Of a stretch of 8,498 bases of DNA, positions 6,020 to 8,498 are shown one piece after another (within the stretch, counting starts at the first letter, position 1; every line of letters starts with the position of its first letter). The DNA is from Craurococcus roseus (lineage in GTDB: Bacteria > Pseudomonadota > Alphaproteobacteria > Acetobacterales > Acetobacteraceae). The notes under the pieces are model-generated. The model was not told where the DNA came from. It made no database searches and saw only the letters and a list, made by a program, of their open reading frames with translations. A program made the position numbers and the translations under genes. Location of the stretch: NCBI RefSeq assembly GCF_039523795.1, contig NZ_BAAAFZ010000116.1, positions 1-8,498 of the forward strand, given 5' to 3'.

Positions 6020-6371
6020 TAGGCCCTCGCTGCGCGGCCGCCGAGCGGCAGGTGAGTGGCGAAGGCTGACCTCCAGGCGGGTGGCGAGAACGCCCGAGCG
6101 GTGCCGGACGGAGGAAGCCGCGTCAAGGCGCCCCGGTTTCCGGGAAGGGTCGCGGTTGCCGCGCGTTTATCCGACGGCATGGGGCCGCCATGCCGACAAG
6201 CCGCGGCTGCGCGGAGGGCCAGCGAGCGCTGGCCGGCGGGCCTCCGGCCAACAGCGGCCCGTCGCGGCCACCCACGATGCCGGCTTGACCCGGGCCGTGG
6301 GCCCCGGGCGGGGCCGCCCATCCCCCGCCGCGGTTGCCGCTCCGGGCGGCGCACCAAAATGATGCCGAGCG
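6020..6371. promoter_or_regulatory. Divergent intergenic region with several strong hairpins
   Basis: This region separates mtgA from the DUF3750 gene and should hold promoters for both, though none is clear; TTGACC at about 6286 is a possible plus-strand -35 without a good -10. It is crowded with inverted repeats: CCCGG-TTT-CCGGG (6132-6144), CGGCATGG (6175-6182) with CCATGCCG (6188-6195), GGCCAGCG (6217-6224) with CGCTGGCC (6227-6234), and TGGCCGG (6230-6236) with CCGGCCA (6244-6250). The last two overlap, so only one of them can form at a time. Open frames here have no coding character. Confidence 0.45.
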
Positions 6372-7163
6372 ATGTCCATCCTCAAGTTCGGGCTGCTCCT
6401 GTTCGCCCTGTTCTTCCTCCTGCCCCTGGGCGTTTCGGCAGCCCTCTACCATCGGGAGGGCACCGGCGCGGGCTGGCGCACCGCCGACCGCTCCAGCGCC
6501 GGCTTGCTGCCACCCCCGGCGCTGCATCCCGACGCCGTTGTGCGGGTCTTCGCGGCGCAGACGGTGCGCTGGCGGGGCATCTTCGCCGTCCACTGCTGGA
6601 TCGTGTTCAAGCCGGAGGGCGCCGCGGCCTACACCCGCTACGATTACACCGCCTGGGGCGAGCCGATCCGCATGAACGGCTTCGAACCCGACGGGCGCTG
6701 GTTCGGGCGCGCGCCGGGGGCGGTGTTCGCCGCCGACGGCTCGGCCGCCGCGGCCCTCATCCCGCGGATGCGGACCGCCATCGCAGGCTACGCTTGGCGG
6801 AACCGGGGCGACTACCGCCCGTGGCCGGGCCCGAACTCCAACACCTTCGTCGCCGCCGTCCTGGACGCCGTGCCCGAGATCCGGATCTCCCTCCCCCCAA
6901 CGGCCATCGGCAAGGACTACCCCTACGACGGCCGGTGGTTGCGCACGACGCCCTCCGGCACCGGGCTCCGGTTTACGCTAGGCGGCTACGCCGGCCTGAC
7001 CGTCGGCTGGGTGGAGGGGGTCGAGGTGAACCTCCTCGGCGTGGTCGCGGGCTTCGACCTGCGCCGCCCCGCCATCAAGCTGCCGGGACTGGGCCGCCTC
7101 GGCATGGCGGGACCGGACGGTCCGTCGACGCCGCCCGCGTCGCCGACCATGCAGCCCACCTGA
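6372..7163 (+). CDS. DUF3750 family protein, membrane-anchored
   Basis: A 263-residue protein of unknown function, recognised as DUF3750, a family common in Proteobacteria. An N-terminal hydrophobic segment (about 3-23) is either a membrane anchor or an uncleaved signal. The conserved core has VHCWIVFK (73-80), YTAWGEPI (92-99), DYRPWPGPNSNTFVA (147-161), LPPTAIGKDY (174-183) and a Gly-rich hydrophobic stretch (about 204-228). The conserved His74 and the GPNSN block could form an active or binding site, but no activity is established to my knowledge. The Pro/Ser/Thr-rich tail is probably unstructured. The ATG at 6372 was chosen because it places the hydrophobic segment at the N-terminus; its ribosome-binding site is weak. 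A GC hairpin follows 22 bases after the stop. Confidence 0.82.
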   Translation: MSILKFGLLLFALFFLLPLGVSAALYHREGTGAGWRTADRSSAGLLPPPALHPDAVVRVFAAQTVRWRGIFAVHCWIVFKPEGAAAYTRYDYTAWGEPIRMNGFEPDGRWFGRAPGAVFAADGSAAAALIPRMRTAIAGYAWRNRGDYRPWPGPNSNTFVAAVLDAVPEIRISLPPTAIGKDYPYDGRWLRTTPSGTGLRFTLGGYAGLTVGWVEGVEVNLLGVVAGFDLRRPAIKLPGLGRLGMAGPDGPSTPPASPTMQPT

Positions 7164-7185
7164 ACATCCGCGGCGGGGCACGCCT

Positions 7186-7210
7186 GCGCGGGCTCCGCCA
7201 GCGCCCGCGC
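7186..7210 (+). terminator. GC hairpin downstream of the DUF3750 gene
   Basis: GCGCGGGC (7186-7193) pairs perfectly with GCCCGCGC (7203-7210) across a 9-base loop, 22 bases past the DUF3750 stop. It lacks a T-run, so it is at best a weak or U-less terminator or an mRNA-end stabiliser. Confidence 0.35.
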
Positions 7211-7594
7211 CGAACTTGCCGGCACGGGTTTGCACGACGCTTCCGGGCCATGCGGCACAGAGGGGCGCGAGCGCGGTGGCAGCACGACGGGGGCGACGCA
7301 GGCGGCAGCGACTGGCCGGGATATGCCGGTTGCGGCGAGTTCAGGGGCGGAGGAAGTCGCGGGGCCCGTCTTGGCTGCGGCGGAGGCGCCCGGCCGAGGC
7401 GAAGCTCTTGAAGCCGCGCGTGCATCGGGTGCGGCACTCGATGCCACGGTGGTCCGCCGCGGCGCCCGAGCCGGTGGTGCGCTTCGAGACGGGCCCGGAC
7501 GAGCGATGCAGGCGGGTTGGGCGACCATCCGGCGGGTGTGAGCCGGCTCACCGCGCCAGCCCGCGTTTGGGCGCAGTTTCCCCTTGAGCCGAGC
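7211..7594. other. Unassigned region, possibly decayed coding DNA
   Basis: No convincing gene is visible. A plus frame opening with TTG at 7230 and closing at 7541 has an Ala/Gly/Glu composition that looks protein-like (GEALEAARASGAALD, about residues 57-71). It has no good start, no ribosome-binding site and clearly weaker G/C-ending codon bias than the real genes nearby. Long minus-strand open frames across this region are Arg/Pro/Ala-rich antisense artefacts. It may be a degraded gene or a long upstream region. Confidence 0.3.
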
Positions 7595-7613
7595 CGATCC
7601 CGGCATGGGATCG
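7595..7613. promoter_or_regulatory. Inverted repeat CGATCCC-GGCAT-GGGATCG
   Basis: Perfect 7-bp arms (7595-7601 and 7607-7613) around a 5-base loop end immediately before an AGGAG ribosome-binding site and 13 bases before the ATG of the small ORF at 7627. This position suits an operator or a 5'-UTR hairpin controlling that ORF. Confidence 0.4.
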
Positions 7614-7626
7614 CAGGAGACGGGCC

Positions 7627-7767
7627 ATGACGCGCGCCGCATTCTCCCCCTTCTTGGCCATCGCCCCGGCCGCCAGCGCGGCGCGGGACCGGGTCCGGAC
7701 CCCGCCCGGCGGCGTCGTGGGCGGCTGCGGCTCCGCCATCTCCGGCGGCGGCGCCGGGACGGTCTGA
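7627..7767 (+). CDS. Small ORF, 46 residues, possibly exported
   Basis: Starting at ATG 7627 with AGGAG seven bases upstream, all but one of the codons after the start end in G or C, much stronger than in overlapping frames. An Ala-rich, weakly hydrophobic N-terminus (about 4-19, with ASAA as a possible cleavage motif) precedes a Gly-rich tail (PPGGVVGGCGSAISGGGAGTV) with a single Cys34. I do not recognise it. It could be a small exported or surface peptide; the Cys is not in a good lipobox. It stands alone, 93 bases upstream of the LuxR-type gene, in the same direction. Confidence 0.4.
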   Translation: MTRAAFSPFLAIAPAASAARDRVRTPPGGVVGGCGSAISGGGAGTV

Positions 7768-7822
7768 CGCCGGCGGCGCCGACCAGTCGCACCCACGAAC
7801 AAACGCGCGGCGTCCCCGTGCG

Positions 7823-7828
7823 TATAAC
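7823..7828 (+). promoter_or_regulatory. Candidate -10 element (TATAAC) for the LuxR-type gene
   Basis: TATAAC lies 32 bases before the start codon of the regulator in a small A/T-rich patch within very GC-rich DNA, the right distance for a short leader. No good TTGACA-like -35 sits about 17 bases upstream, so the promoter may be activator-dependent or this may be chance. Confidence 0.3.
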
Positions 7829-7860
7829 AGCTTACCTCCGGGCACAGGGAGGCGGCGCCC

Positions 7861-8498
7861 ATGCCGACTGACGGTGAGCCGCCCAGCGCCTTGGTCGACC
7901 GCGTGTACGACGCGGCGGCGGGCTTCTGCGGTTGGGACGAGGTCTTGTCGGACCTCGCGCGGGCGCTCGGCGGAACCGCCGCGGTGCTCGGCGTGGTCGG
8001 GCCGAACTGCCCCGGCAGGGTCGTGCAGGTCGGCGTAGATCCCGCCTGCATGGCCCGCTACCTCGAACGCCACGCCGGGCGCAACGAGCTCGCGGCGCGC
8101 TCGGCTTCGCTCCCGGTCGGGAGCGTGGTCACCGACGAGGACCTGATGCCGAAGGCCGAGTTCCTGCGCACCGCCTTCCACGACGAGTGCCTGCGGCCGC
8201 AGGGCCTGCGCTCCATCATCAACCTGCGCGCCGCCCGGGGCGAGCGCGGCGCGCTGGCCAACGTCTGCGTGCTCCGCACGGTGCGCGAGGGCGGGTTCGG
8301 CGCCGAGGAGGTCGGGCTCCTGTCCCGGCTCGCGCCGCACCTGCGCCGCGCGGTCGCGGTCCACATCCGCCTCGCCGAGGCCGAAGGCGAGCGGGGCGCC
8401 CTGGCCGAGGCGCTCGAGCGCGTGCCGCGCGCCGCCTTCCTCGTGGACGGCGCCGCCGCCGTGCGCCACGCCAACGCCGCGGGCGCGGCGCTGCTGGC
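7861..8498 (+). CDS. LuxR-type transcriptional regulator, N-terminal part (C-terminus beyond window)
   Basis: The 212 visible codons have the layout of alphaproteobacterial regulators with an N-terminal sensor-like region and a C-terminal LuxR helix-turn-helix. Seen here are a helical N-terminal domain (SALVDRVYDAAAGFCGWDEV, about 9-28), a central alpha/beta segment, a helix EVGLLSRLAPHLRRAV (about 151-166) typical of the linker in this group, and the beginning of a PAS-like module (ALERVPRAAFLVDGAAAVRH, about 185-204, then ANAAG). The HTH domain itself would lie past the window edge, so the call rests on the N-terminal pattern. The ATG at 7861 follows GGGAGG at good distance. Ligand and targets are unknown. 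Confidence 0.6.
   Translation, partial: MPTDGEPPSALVDRVYDAAAGFCGWDEVLSDLARALGGTAAVLGVVGPNCPGRVVQVGVDPACMARYLERHAGRNELAARSASLPVGSVVTDEDLMPKAEFLRTAFHDECLRPQGLRSIINLRAARGERGALANVCVLRTVREGGFGAEEVGLLSRLAPHLRRAVAVHIRLAEAEGERGALAEALERVPRAAFLVDGAAAVRHANAAGAALL

Noticed and set aside
6056..7411. Plus-strand open frame of 451 residues
   Set aside because: It runs in another frame over the DUF3750 gene and its upstream hairpins and is Arg/Gly/Pro-rich without motifs.
7075..8469. 464-residue open frame on the minus strand
   Set aside because: It lies antisense to the end of the DUF3750 gene and to the LuxR-type gene, both of which have better starts and recognisable motifs. Its composition is that of an antisense frame in high-GC DNA.

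Overview
The window is very GC-rich and looks alphaproteobacterial (Methylobacterium/Rhodospirillales-like). The evidence is a DUF3750 protein, a monofunctional transglycosylase of the alphaproteobacterial type, a LuxR/PAS-style regulator of a kind common in these genomes, and codons that end almost always in G or C in the flanking genes. The genus is an inference; no rRNA or other marker is present.

Layout. (1) 1-1159, minus strand: most of a divergent exodeoxyribonuclease VII large subunit (XseA), with its C-terminus cut by the window edge. (2) 1160-1672: non-coding DNA less GC-rich than its surroundings. It holds a 9-bp tandem repeat, seven copies of an AGTGGG core in direct and inverted orientation, and an intrinsic terminator for the operon to its right. 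(3) 1673-4821, minus strand: a two-gene operon with a 4-bp ATGA overlap. A 135-residue protein with GEr-AAA and WERrF motifs, of a type I associate with prophage-like elements, is followed by a 914-residue primase-polymerase fused to a P-loop helicase/ATPase. A possible 25-codon leader ORF ends in the first gene's start codon, again through ATGA. (4) 4822-5229: leader and intergenic DNA with two hairpins and several palindromes. (5) 5230-5313: a short plus-strand stretch with chromosomal-style codon usage, possibly the 3' remnant of a truncated gene. (6) 5300-6019, minus: mtgA. (7) 6020-6371: hairpin-rich divergent intergenic region. (8) 6372-7163, plus: a DUF3750 membrane-anchored protein. 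(9) 7164-7860: mostly unexplained, with one likely small ORF (7627-7767). (10) 7861 onward, plus: the N-terminal part of a LuxR-type regulator, cut by the window end.

The main point of interest is the 1.3-5.2 kb island. It carries a replication module of the phage, satellite or plasmid kind (primase-polymerase/helicase plus an accessory small protein) and an iteron-like repeat cluster just beyond the module's 3' end. It lies between ordinary housekeeping genes, and no integrase, recombinase, partition gene or recognisable att repeat is visible. It may be a decayed integrated element, or the replication region of a minimal satellite or plasmid whose integration genes were lost or lie elsewhere.
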